Shown: positions 1 to 10,727 of the stretch, in pieces
Position numbering within the stretch: position 1 is the stretch's first letter
Layout of the letters: each line of letters begins with the position of its first letter
Source: Raffaelea ambrosiae
Taxonomy: Eukaryota > Ascomycota > Sordariomycetes > Ophiostomatales > Ophiostomataceae
NCBI GenBank assembly: GCA_002778195.1
Contig: PCDI01000011.1
Span: forward strand, 612,362-676,361
DNA length: 64,000 nt
Direction: 5' to 3'
Program-made: the position numbers and the translations under genes
The notes under the pieces: generated by a model
What the model saw: the letters and a program-made list of their open reading frames with translations, nothing else
The model's database searches: none
Told to the model about the DNA's origin: nothing

Positions 1-1
1 C

Positions 2-1774
2 GTGTTTGTTCTCGAGGGCGCCCTGTATCCGCCCAATGTGCGTCGTGCGCTGGATCTGGACAGGGCTTTCCACACCAAGGATGCCGTCCGCGTGCGACGC
101 CTCGGCATCGCCCAGCATATCTTGCGGATCCTGCAATGGCACACGACGGCCGCAGACGGCCACCTTCACCCCGACGTCGTGGAGGAGCTCTATAGGCGCG
201 GGCCCTTCGGGTCGTTCCTGGTCATCGAGAACCTCACTCTCCACGTCTGCCAGTCGCGCATTGCCGTGTCCCGAAATTACCCTCTCGAGTCGGATCTCCT
301 GTCGTACCACGAGCTTGTTACAATGTGGGGACCGCGTGTGGGCGGCGGCGAGACGGGCGCTGCACTGCCGCCCGAAGTCGACATCCAGGACGTGCAGCTG
401 CTGCGACAGATGCACGACAGCATCTGCCTGGTCCGTGTACCCCGCGCGGGTCCGCCTGGCAGGGCTGGCAGCAGCGGCCCAGACGAGGCAGAGCCGGTGA
501 TCCTCAAATCGCTGACGAGCGGCGTGAAATACATGTACCACGAGCTCCGTTCGCTTCTGAAGAACGCTCCTGCGCAGGCACACATCATCGGCAGGCCGCT
601 GCACATCGTCACGAAACCGTGTCTGTTTGGCGGCAAGCGCGGCGTGGTCGGCTTCACACTCCCCTACTATCCAACGGGCTCGCTGCGCGATGTTCTGCCC
701 ATGCTGCGGGTGCACGGCGAGCTGGCGCTGGCGGACCAGTTTCGCTGGTCCAGGCAGATTGCCGGGGCCATGTGCCACGTCTGGCACCAGCGACGCGACT
801 TCTATCCCGACCTGCGCCTGGACAACATCGTCCTGAACGGACCGCCGCCGCAGGGCGATATAGTTGTGATCGACTTTGAACAGCGCGGCGTGTGGTCGGG
901 CTTCTCGGCACCCGAAGTCGACTTTATTGAGAATCTTCGCATCCTGGCCTGTGACGATCCAGACTCCGACTGTGTGATCCCTGCCGAAGTGTCCGACCAG
1001 TACAAGCAGGAGCTTGTGGAGGCATGGGATGCCGGACATCGTCCGGACCAGCGCACCTCGTGGGGCACCATTGGTCGACTCGAGCAAGAGACCAAGTACA
1101 GCAACCCGCCCGACGGCTACAACATTCCGTGGAGTTGTCTGACACGGCAGGAGCAGGAGGCCGCCATGGTCTACATGCTCGGCCGTGTGCTGTGGTGCAT
1201 CTTTGAAGGCATGAGTGCCCCGCACCGCGGCGCTGTCTGGCAGTCTTACCGTTGGGAGACGGAGGAGCTCGAGTTTCCGGACTACCGACTGACGCCGCCA
1301 GCCGTGCAAACAATTATCAGTCGTTGCTTTGGCGATGTCGGGGCCAAGAAGCAGACCACTTTTGTGCGACGAGCCAGCAAGCTGTATATGGAAGAAAGGG
1401 ACGACGAAGACGCCGCAAGCCAGGAGCACGGGGACAGCGACAATGGGCGTGAGGAAACCGGCAACGACGATGAGCCCTGGGATGCAAAGCTTGTCTCTGA
1501 CAACCTCAAGGGTCGAGCCAGCAAGTTTTGGCGATCGCAGCTGTCCAAAGGGGAGATCTGGCTCCGGGAGAGGAATTGCCTGGTACGCGAGGAGACGGAG
1601 ACCGGCTCCTCTGCCGCTGGTCCTGGCCCTGTTATTAACAACAACAGCAATGGCGATGGCGACGACGGCGACGACGGCGACGCTGGAGAACCACGTGGCT
1701 CTGCCCATGGTCGACCAACTCTGAAACAAGTGCTGGTCTGGCTGGATGAGCTGTCGGCACAGCAGGGTTTATGA
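2..1774 (+). CDS. Protein kinase-like protein, 5' end missing
   Basis: An open frame enters from the left edge (the first visible codon is not ATG, so the true start lies outside) and ends at TGA 1772-1774, giving 590 visible residues. The kinase fold is recognisable. VILK carries the ATP-binding lysine at visible residue 169, a glutamate follows at 181, and there is a hinge-like PYYPTGSL. The catalytic loop YPDLRLDN keeps Asp270 and Asn275 but has lost the usual HR. DFE at 291-293 replaces DFG, and APE is at 303-305. The C-terminal third is acidic and low in complexity, with a DGDD run near the end. The retained Lys, Asp, Asn and DF residues suggest an active or recently active enzyme of the atypical kinases common in Sordariomycetes. 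Substrate unknown. Convergent with the ammonium transporter gene. Confidence 0.75.
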   Translation: MFVLEGALYPPNVRRALDLDRAFHTKDAVRVRRLGIAQHILRILQWHTTAADGHLHPDVVEELYRRGPFGSFLVIENLTLHVCQSRIAVSRNYPLESDLLSYHELVTMWGPRVGGGETGAALPPEVDIQDVQLLRQMHDSICLVRVPRAGPPGRAGSSGPDEAEPVILKSLTSGVKYMYHELRSLLKNAPAQAHIIGRPLHIVTKPCLFGGKRGVVGFTLPYYPTGSLRDVLPMLRVHGELALADQFRWSRQIAGAMCHVWHQRRDFYPDLRLDNIVLNGPPPQGDIVVIDFEQRGVWSGFSAPEVDFIENLRILACDDPDSDCVIPAEVSDQYKQELVEAWDAGHRPDQRTSWGTIGRLEQETKYSNPPDGYNIPWSCLTRQEQEAAMVYMLGRVLWCIFEGMSAPHRGAVWQSYRWETEELEFPDYRLTPPAVQTIISRCFGDVGAKKQTTFVRRASKLYMEERDDEDAASQEHGDSDNGREETGNDDEPWDAKLVSDNLKGRASKFWRSQLSKGEIWLRERNCLVREETETGSSAAGPGPVINNNSNGDGDDGDDGDAGEPRGSAHGRPTLKQVLVWLDELSAQQGL

Positions 1775-2789
1775 TTCCTATGAAGTGACGAAACGATTTG
1801 TGATTCGTTCTGGATGCATCTGGATCTATCCAAGGGTGTTGCATACTCATTGTATACGACGATGGATATGGTATCATGCACGACAGTTTTTATGATTTGA
1901 ACACTCACCTCCAGTCTATGTTGCCAACGAGATAGCGCGGGAAGGAGCAGAAGCGGAGAATCAATACACTCTACACTCTTTTCATTACCCCATGGGGCCT
2001 TCTCTCTTTTTGATACAACGCCTAGACCGGCCCTGAGTGTCTCTTCTGTCCGTAATCGTACAGAAAAATCCGGGGTGGAAGGTGGCATAGTCTATTTTAC
2101 AGCACAGCAATGTAAGATGCCCGGAGGGACATGAGGAAATGATTTTGTTTGCTTGACATCGTTGACGAGGAACGGATGTACGTAGAGGGACAAGCCTAAC
2201 TAGCACGGCCGCTTTTGCAAGAGTTGAAAGCATACAGGAAGAGCGAGAAGAACAAGGAAAGAGAAACAACGTAGGAAAAGTGCCAACGAGTGGGTATTCG
2301 ACATTTTGACAAAAAAAAGAAAAAAAAGAGAGAAAAACAAAACATCGTAGATGCCAGCGCGGGCGAAGGAACATGCAAAGGAAATGCCCAGGAAAAGAAA
2401 GTAAACAAAGATCCTCGCCCCGAGAGCACCAAATCCCAAACCGATGAAAACAGGAAAAAAAAAAGAATTAACAATACAGAATTGAGGCCTCAAACCAAAA
2501 GGAATAAAAAAGAAAAAAAGAAAGAAAATACTATGCCAAAAGCTGCCTCTCCAGACGCACGCTGCAAAATGCGACCATATCCCTGCTTTTCTTTGTGGTT
2601 CCCTTGTGTGCATGTGAAAGGTATGGAAGGGGAGGAAGAGAGAAAAGAGAAAGGCGATAACAGTAGAATATGTGAAAAAGAAGAGAGAAAGAAGAAGGAG
2701 GAGGAAAAGAGGAAGAGAAATGGGTGATATATATCGAGACACGAGGAAAAAAGAAAGCCCTCCCCCCAAAACAGCATTGGACGGCTGGA
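1775..2789. other. Intergenic, two convergent 3' ends
   Basis: No gene seen. From about 2290 to 2760 the plus strand is strongly purine-rich (A and G runs), so the transporter transcript would carry a long pyrimidine-rich 3' region. Apparent open frames here only reflect the skewed composition. Confidence 0.6.
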
Positions 2790-4561
2790 CTACTGCCTCT
2801 CAGACTGCTGCAGCATCTCCTTCTCCCGGTTGTTCATGTTGTTACTGCTGCCGCTGGCGCTGTGCAGGGCGCGGTCGTTGTCGACCTTGGTTGTGGCGAC
2901 GCTGTGGTCGTTGTCGGTGCCGGCGCCGGCACTGCGGCGCAGGGAGCCGGTGGAGGCGGCGTGCAGGGAGGCCTGGCGGGTGGGCGGGAGAGAGGAGGCG
3001 GAGGCGGGGGACTGGCCGTTGGTGGTCATGAGCATCTGGTGGCCTTCGATGCCGTGCTGGGGCACGATGTGGACGCCGTCCTCCTTGGGGTGGGCCTCGG
3101 CGGGGGTCCAGGCGAGGTAGTCGCGGCGGACCTCGACGTAGTCGTAGGCGAACTCGCCGTGCTGGTCGTCGTCCATGCCGAGCAGCTCGGCCTCTTCGCT
3201 GGCGCGCAGGTGCAGGCCGGGGATGAGGTCGATGAGCTTGGCCAGCAGGGCGGAGACGACAAAGGAGTAGCCGGTGCAGGCGAGGATGTAGGCGATTTGG
3301 ATGTACAGCTGCTTCCAGTGGTGGTTGATGAAGCCGCCGGTGATGAGCCCCGTGTTGACGCCGTCGAGGCCGATGATGTAGTCGGCGGCGAAGAAGGCGT
3401 TGAACAGCAGGCCGACCATGCCGCCGACGGCGTGCTCGGCAAACAGATCGAGCGAGTCGTCGATGCGCAGCAAAAACTTGACCTTGGTGGCAAAGTTGCA
3501 GGCGACGCCGGTGGCGACGCCGAGGACGATGCTGGCCCAGGGGGTGACAAAGCCCGACGCCGGCGTGGCCGCCACCAGGCCCGAGATGGTGCCGGAGCAC
3601 CAGCCGACCAGCGACCACTTGCGCGCGAGCCGGAAGTCCAGCAGACACCAGGTCATGGCGGCAAACATGGCGGTCAGGCACGAGTTCCAGCAGGCGACGA
3701 CGGCGCGCAGGTTGGCGCCAAAGGCGGAGCCGCCGTTGAAGCCCAGCCAGCCGAACCACAGCAGGATGGTGCCCAGGGTGATGAGCGAGATGTTGTGCGG
3801 CCGGAAGTTGAGCATCATCTTCTCGTTGCGGCGGCCCAGCACCCACGAGTACGCCAGCGCCGACAGGCCCGAGCAGATCTCCACGGGCCCGCCGCCGGCG
3901 TAGTCCAGCACGCCGTACTGGAAGGCCCAGCCGTTGATGTTCCACACCCAGCAGGCGATCGGGCAGTACACCACGGTGGCCCAGAAAAAGGCAAACACCA
4001 TGGCCGGCACCACGCGGCCGCGCTCCGCCGTGGCGCCGACGACCAGCGCGCACGTCACGGCGCAGAACTGCATCTGGTAGAACGAGTAGAGCAGCTCCGG
4101 GATCAGCGGCGAGCCCGGCGAGGGCGCGCCCAGCGTGTTGATGAGCCCAAAGTGGTGCAGGTTGCCGATGAAGCCGTTGGTGGCGGTGCTGCTAAAGGCC
4201 AGCGAGTAGCCCCAGAAATACCACTGGAAGACGACGACGCTGAAGGACATCATGCAGACCCAGATCAGCGACAGCGCGGACTTGCGGCGGGCCAGGCCCG
4301 AGTACAGAAAGGCGATGCCGGGCACCATGATGAGCACCATGCACGAGGCCACAATGATGAAGGCCTGGTCGCCGGACTGGTACCATTGGTTGAGGTTTTC
4401 GGTGGCTGCGAAGGGAGGAAGGAAAAACTGTTAGTAGACAGCACAAAACATGGGTCATCCGGCCGAGCCTGTCTTTCCCCGTGAGACATACCAGAATCGC
4501 CACCAGTCTCGGCATTGGTGCCGTTGAAGACGGCCGGCGCGCCGATCCAGGAATAAGACAT
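2790..4561 (-). CDS. Ammonium transporter, Mep1/Mep3 type (Amt/Mep family)
   Basis: Two exons, 4561-4492 and 4405-2790, with an 86-nt intron (donor GTATGT, branch TACTAAC, acceptor CGCAG); 561 aa. The join restores the conserved start TENLNQWYQSGDQAF. It is a plasma-membrane ammonium permease with about 11 membrane helices. The family signature is plain (DYAGGGPVEI; RPHN; FGWLGFNGGSA; FAEHAVGG). The first pore histidine of the twin-His pair is glutamate here (Glu199, codon 3881-3879), while the second His is kept (His348, codon 3434-3432). This is the pattern of yeast Mep1/Mep3 rather than Mep2. The cytosolic C-terminal tail is long (about 110 residues), with the usual family motif followed by a Ser/Thr-rich stretch. 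The 5' leader is pyrimidine-rich on the sense strand. Nitrogen control by a GATA factor is expected for the family, but the promoter is cut by an assembly gap. Confidence 0.95.
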
Positions 4562-5199
4562 GGTTTCGAGAGAGAGAGAGGGGGGGGGGGACGAATCGAG
4601 GAAGTAGGAGGAGGAGGAAGGGTCGAGATTGTCGGTCGTGACTCAGCCGAGAGAGAGACAGAAAGAGAGAGAGAGAGAAATGGGGTGACGAGGATTCGAA
4701 GATGGGTGGTGGTGATGCACAGCACACACAGTACACAGCACACAACAAGGACACACACACACACACGCACTGGCTCGCGTGCGACTTTTCTCCCAGATCG
4801 AACGGGAAGCCAATGGCCCGGCGTCACGTTCGGGAGGGAGACCAAATAAGGGACGAATAAGGCAGGAGGGTGCTGCAAAGAGGCAAGCCCGCCTTGTATG
4901 TGAGTGTGTAGCCCAATCACTTCAGAAACAAGAAAAGTGATTTGTTGTATTGGAAAAAGAAGGGGGGCGGTGCAGGGCAGCACTCGAAAAGCAGAGAGAC
5001 CAGCAGGTATCAAGAGAATCTACGCTTCCAAGACAGAGAAAAGAGAGAATGGGGAGAGGACAAGAAGAAGGGCAGGATGCCAGAGGTGTATATGTACGAG
5101 TATGGAATGGGGAATAAGTGGAAGAGCGAATGCGGACGTGGGCCGCGGAGGGGGGGGGAGGAGGTTAACGGGGAGGCTAGCCAGAGGTCGCGGGACAAG
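4562..5199. promoter_or_regulatory. Upstream region of the ammonium transporter
   Basis: No gene seen. Beside the start codon there are GA repeats and a G run (about 4567-4590, and GA again at 4650-4680), read as CT and C on the sense strand: a pyrimidine-rich leader. A short AC repeat lies at about 4750-4767. I saw no HGATAR site in this short stretch; the rest of the promoter is in the gap. Confidence 0.5.
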
Positions 5200-5964
5200 N
5201 NNNNNNNNNNNNNNNNNNNNNNNNNNNNNNNNNNNNNNNNNNNNNNNNNNNNNNNNNNNNNNNNNNNNNNNNNNNNNNNNNNNNNNNNNNNNNNNNNNNN
5301 NNNNNNNNNNNNNNNNNNNNNNNNNNNNNNNNNNNNNNNNNNNNNNNNNNNNNNNNNNNNNNNNNNNNNNNNNNNNNNNNNNNNNNNNNNNNNNNNNNNN
5401 NNNNNNNNNNNNNNNNNNNNNNNNNNNNNNNNNNNNNNNNNNNNNNNNNNNNNNNNNNNNNNNNNNNNNNNNNNNNNNNNNNNNNNNNNNNNNNNNNNNN
5501 NNNNNNNNNNNNNNNNNNNNNNNNNNNNNNNNNNNNNNNNNNNNNNNNNNNNNNNNNNNNNNNNNNNNNNNNNNNNNNNNNNNNNNNNNNNNNNNNNNNN
5601 NNNNNNNNNNNNNNNNNNNNNNNNNNNNNNNNNNNNNNNNNNNNNNNNNNNNNNNNNNNNNNNNNNNNNNNNNNNNNNNNNNNNNNNNNNNNNNNNNNNN
5701 NNNNNNNNNNNNNNNNNNNNNNNNNNNNNNNNNNNNNNNNNNNNNNNNNNNNNNNNNNNNNNNNNNNNNNNNNNNNNNNNNNNNNNNNNNNNNNNNNNNN
5801 NNNNNNNNNNNNNNNNNNNNNNNNNNNNNNNNNNNNNNNNNNNNNNNNNNNNNNNNNNNNNNNNNNNNNNNNNNNNNNNNNNNNNNNNNNNNNNNNNNNN
5901 NNNNNNNNNNNNNNNNNNNNNNNNNNNNNNNNNNNNNNNNNNNNNNNNNNNNNNNNNNNNNNNN
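5200..5964. other. Assembly gap (765 N)
   Basis: A run of N with no readable sequence. A 9-base inverted match flanks it (GAGGTCGCG at 5184-5192 and CGCGACCTC at 5973-5981), which may be chance. Open frames running through the N are artefacts. Confidence 0.99.
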
Positions 5965-7735
5965 TCTTCTCTCGCGACCTCCGACCGACGCCCGTGTCTT
6001 TACAACCAGCCTGTGCCCACATACACCCCCCCCCCCACTCGCTTGCTCCCTGGAATCGGCCATGCAAGATTTACACACACCCCTGTCCCACCCCAGGGGG
6101 GGGGGGGTCCCAGTCTCAAAGCAGTCTAGACGTCCAAGAACACACTGGCAACCACAGAGCTCGAAGCTTGTTGCTGATCCAATTCCTTCACATAAGAGGC
6201 ACACCAGACCTCTCCACCCCGTCTGTTGTTGAAACACACGACAGCCTGGAAAACACGGGATGGCCACATGAGCTGGTCGCATCATCCTTCCTGCGCGGTC
6301 TCCCCACGACGGAGAAGCACGAGAGAAGCAGAAAAAGAAGAAAAAGTGCTACCCTATTTTTCCTTGTCCTCCTGCTCGGGCCCTGTGGCTCGACCAGGCA
6401 CGGGATCGGCAGACGTAGAGAAACAGCGTGCCAATGCGCGTACGCAATTCGATTGTTCCTTATCTCTGCCGCCGCCGCTCGAGTCTCCCCATTGCGCGCC
6501 ATACGCATGATCGTCCAGCATGTCCCGGACCATCCCAATATGGAGGCTTGGTGCAGGACGCTCACAATGTGACTCGATTGTCTGTCTGGCTCGTCTGGTT
6601 TGTTGTGTTTTCTACTTTGCATTCTCTTTCCCTTTTTTCTTTTTTTTTTCTCTTCTTGTTTTGCTCTCTTTGCTTCGCCCTGGACTCGGCTGGCCTGTCA
6701 AACAATGCCCCCCCTGCCGACGGCGGCCCGACACCAAACAGGGCGGCGACACCAGCGCCGCCAGCCTTTTCCGTAAAATCCTCTTCTCAGTGCCAGCGCG
6801 GATGGCCGAAACAGGCAAGAAAGGAGGACACAACTCGACCGGGGGGGGGGGGCGAAAGAAAAAAAGTTCCAGGCATGGTGAGGCGCTCCCAAGAGGCGCT
6901 AGACGCAGACGGGTTTAGCGGGTCCGTCGGTCGCTCCTGCCGCCAGTCCTGCTTTGGCCAGCCTGCCCAGCACAACTGCCAAATTTCAGCGAGCATGTCA
7001 GCTCTTACACGGTAGTTGCGGTGGCACGCACATGCCTGCAGGGTGCCGTGGTCCTTCCCTATCTCTCTCTGTAAGATAACCAGCGAACTAGTTAACTAGA
7101 GCGTACGCTGTACTGCTGCTGCCCAATCCTCGTCGTCCGGATTGCTCTGGCCCTTTATCTCTGCGCTCTCGTCTCCTCTCCCGTAGTTATCTCTTGTCCT
7201 TCCCCAGATCTCCACTGAGCCGCAGAGAAGAGCCGCCCGCCCGTCTGTGGAGGGCATTAGCTTCGGTTCTTTAAATTCTGCTCTTTCCTAATCTGTCCAA
7301 AAGTGTCGCATCGTGAGGAGACGGCCAGACACAGACTGTACGGCCCATCGCGATGCCTCCCAACCTGTGTCTTGAACACAATTCGCTTCCCCGAGTCCAC
7401 TTCCACGTGATCCATCTGCACTGATCCGTTCCGCCAGCGTCGCTGGCTCTTGAAGCTTGGCTCGTCATCGCCCATGCGGAGTGGACCCCCCAGTGAGGCC
7501 CAAAGGGGATATCTGTTACTTAATAGTTATGTACCGCCACGGCAAACCGTTAGCAAACCGCGTGCTCGCCAGCCAGTACGGGCCATGCGATAAACCCAGC
7601 ACATGGGAAATGAAAGAGCGGAAATGTCAGAAAATGATGGGCAAGAAACGCCAGAAACGGGGTCGTTGAACCAACAAGGGAAGGGGGGGGGGGCGGATCT
7701 TGGGGACCCAGCGCGCCGGGAGAAGCCTTTGACCC

Positions 7736-8193
7736 ATTGGCCAATGAGTCCTCTCAGGCCGTTCTGACGATTTTGCCCTGGCACGATGGGCTTTTTTCTC
7801 TGTTCCCCCCCCTTCTGTGGCCCTCTGTGGCCTGTCTGTCTGCCTGGCCCCCCTGCCCTCCTCCCAGCCTTAAATCCCTTCCTTTTTTGGGGGGGGGGGG
7901 GTCCAGTTTCTCTTTCGTGTTCTTTTGTCTAAAAACAAGCTTCGATGTCTCCGTCTTGGCTGTTTAACGACACACCCTCCAATGAATCCTATGGCTCCCC
8001 AATCCAATGGATCCAATGGGCTCATGGTGCCTGTTCTCTTGCAGGCGACCAATGAGGGCCAGCCCGACCAATTTCAAGGACCATTCTTTATTGACGAACG
8101 TTTGCCCATTTCTGGCTCTTTTCTCTCCCCAAACCCCGTCTCCAGTTTTCTCTTATCAGTCGCACCTTACTGGGACGCCGCGTTTGGCATTGG
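7736..8193. promoter_or_regulatory. Cluster of nine CCAAT pentamers
   Basis: CCAAT occurs at 7741, 7979, 7999, 8004, 8013, 8049 and 8068, and inverted (ATTGG) at 7736 and 8189. About one would be expected by chance in 460 bp on both strands. The pentamer is the core site of the fungal CCAAT-binding complex. The target gene is unclear: the nearest annotated start is 2.5 kb to the right. Confidence 0.4.
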
Positions 8194-10267
8194 TCAACCG
8201 AGTTGACAATCGTTACCCATTTTCTTTTCGTGAACCACCTCGTCTCAGTCCTTCCCATGCCGTTCTCGGCAAACGTCCTGGCAGGAACGAGAACACATCT
8301 AAAGACGAAAATAAAAGGGGCGAACACGACCGAGAAGGGGGGGGGGGGGAGCCTCTGTCGTCAGCCATTCGGGTGCCTCGTAATTTTTCATGCTGCTTCA
8401 CTTGTTCTCGCTCTTTGTCCGCCGGTCTTTTTTTAACCCTATTTCTTTTCTTTTCTCAGCCGAGAAATCAATAAATAGCGCCTTGCAAAGTCAGGACACC
8501 TGCAATGGCAGCAATGCCATTTGCTGAGCCCAAGAATATACATTGATTCCGCGCTTGCCCTGCCTGGCTGCGAATGCCGGATCCCGTGCCAGTGACTGCG
8601 CAACTACTTCCGCAATGCTGAATTTTCCGCTTGTCTGCCATTTGGCAGGCCCAACTGCCTTCGTGGGGAACTGTGCCCCCCCCCCCCTCCAAAACACGCA
8701 CAGCGCCGCTCACGTGCCTTCCCCACGGCCCTCCCACGTTCTTCCAGTTCTCGCATAGTAATATCAGTCTCTACTATCTTCAATATCTCCTATTAAACAG
8801 GCACTTACACACATGCCGACGCAAGGCTGCACGGACGTTTGATGAACCAGATAGGCAAGAGGAATTGGCCGCTGGGGTCTCCTGATGGGGCTGAGATATT
8901 GTTTCTTTGTTTCTGTGGTTTTTTTTTGTTTTTTTTTTGGTTCTGTGTGCTGTTTTGTTTTGCCCTTGCCGCCGTTCTGCCCCTGCTGGCGCTGGCTCAC
9001 GCATTGCCGTTTCCAGCTGGCCCGATCACCTGTCATATTCCGCTTTAGGCCTCAACTCGGCACCGCCGTATCTTTGGGCCTTGGCCTGCTGTTCCTGTCA
9101 AGGAGCTGGCGGAAGCACCTGCGCGGGTGATGAATCCCACTCATCAGTGTCGTCACAGTCTCACAAAACCCAGTGGCATCAGCAGATTGCGAATGGGCCG
9201 CCTCCCATTTCCTTTCTTCTTTGTTTGCGCAGCTCGCCCTGCCTGCCACTACGCGTACCACACTTTTTTTTTGTCATGTCCACCCCCAAGGCGGCACATC
9301 CCCCATATGCTATCCAGCTTATCTCTGCGGCAAACCAGATCCAATCATTGCCCATCTGCGGCTGGACCTGGAGACGGTGCGGTGGCAAAAATGTCTGCAG
9401 AGGAACATGACCTGGCCAAGCAAAGCAAAAAAGAAAAGAAAAAAACGATATTGGACAGAAACAGCAACAAGCAATTGCGGTTCGGCCAGGGTGCAGATAG
9501 TCCCGCTTCGCGATGCAGGCCGCCCAACTGGTTCCTTTTTGGGGAGGTTTTTTTATATGATTTCTCGTCTTTTGGACCAACTCGGGTCTTCCCCTCTGCT
9601 CTAGACCTGGCCCCATCTCGTTTCAAAATGGCTCGTTTCGCGAGCTCGCTCGAGCCATTCCAACAAGCATGAGCAGGGTACGTTGGCTGTCGTACGCCAC
9701 CCCAATTTTCTTCCCTGGGTAGCCTCCTCCTGTTAGCGCACAAAAGCACTCTACTTTCCGGGTTGCAATGATGACGAATGAAGATGCATGCAAGGAACTT
9801 TGCTTATCTGGTGGTTTTCGTGTCTTTGGTTCGTCCAAAAAGCAAAAGTTGTTGAGCCACGGTACAACATCGAGTACGACGACTCAGAAGAAAGTGTTGA
9901 GCAGCAAACTTTCTTCTGTCTCTCTCTCTCTCTCATTTTCCCTCAGACTAGTTATTTGAGAGAAAAAAAAAGAGATTTTCGGAACTCCGAGGACCAAAAG
10001 ATAAGACGAGGCCTTTCCTTGCTGTCTCACTTGACAGGAACGGCCACGCAAAGACGGCTCCGCAGCGACTCTGCGTGTATTGTTTCCCTTTCATCTATTT
10101 TTGGTTGTCACATTGCCTGCGCGATTTTATCTCGGCCAGGCCGAGTCCATGAATCCAGATACACGGTTCTGGCCCAGACAATGATATTATCGAATCTCCC
10201 GACGTCGACTTCCTGACGGTGGCGGGTCGGTCGCAAGGTGACCCCCCCAACTTCAGGAGTAGGAACA

Positions 10268-10295
10268 GTCCACGGGTAGTGCACGACCCGTGGAC
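10268..10295. repeat. Perfect inverted repeat, 10-bp arms, 8-nt loop
   Basis: Arms GTCCACGGGT (10268-10277) and ACCCGTGGAC (10286-10295) are exact reverse complements around AGTGCACG. It lies 433 bp upstream of the acid phosphatase start. It could be a binding site for a dimeric factor or a hairpin in a leader RNA. Confidence 0.6.
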
Positions 10296-10507
10296 GGGTT
10301 TGCTGAACGAGCTCTGCGCCAATTCTGTTTTCGTAAAGCCCCTTCGGCTCTTGTCTCAGCCTTGTCAGGACAGGCACCGCTGTCCTATGTAGGACGAGAC
10401 TGGCCTCGTCCCGTAGCCATCCAGGCCTGGGGGGGGGCCAGGAAGGGCAATGCCGTAGCGTGATTGGCCCGCTGGAAATCTCCGCTGCAGCCAAGAAGGG
10501 GCAGTGT

Positions 10508-10529
10508 CACGTGGCTTACACCAGCCAAT
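10508..10529. promoter_or_regulatory. CACGTGG E-box with neighbouring CCAAT box
   Basis: CACGTGG at 10508-10514 matches the core bound by the phosphate regulators Pho4 (yeast) and NUC-1 (Neurospora). A CCAAT box follows at 10525-10529. The pair sits about 215 bp upstream of the start codon of a phosphatase gene, a natural place for phosphate-starvation control. A second CACGTG is at 8711-8716. CACGTG is also bound by other bHLH and bZIP proteins. Confidence 0.5.
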
Positions 10530-10727
10530 AGGAGCCCGTAACACGCTTCCCCCCAAACCGCGAAGGGGGATCACGGGCAGTGACGTCTTGCGAACCTCAA
10601 CGGACCACCAAGCTCCAGCGGCGTCAACAAGCGGACCATCCCAACAGCTCCCCCATCCCTTCCGCACTTTACACTCGTTTCCCATCTAGCAGCGGGCATT
10701 GCTTGGGCTCTCACTGCAAGCGAAAGG

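Larger units (their letters stand above)
5965..10727. other. Gene-free block upstream of the acid phosphatase
   Basis: I see no convincing gene in 4.8 kb. Frames are short, rich in Ser, Pro or Phe, and lack family motifs or plausible splice chains. The stretch is full of homopolymers: C runs near 6027 and 8680; G runs near 6100, 6840, 7685, 7895, 8340 and 10430; many T runs. It contains a cluster of CCAAT pentamers (7736-8193), a 10-bp-arm inverted repeat (10268-10295) and promoter-like elements close to 10500. It could be a long promoter, long 5' leaders or non-coding transcripts. Confidence 0.5.

Noticed and set aside
2724..4484. 586-codon plus-strand open frame opposite the ammonium transporter
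   Set aside because: Val/Gly/Ala/His-rich shadow; the minus strand is a conserved transporter with a matched intron.
4904..6285. Open frames spanning the N gap
   Set aside because: Length comes from unknown bases; flanking residues show no coding character.
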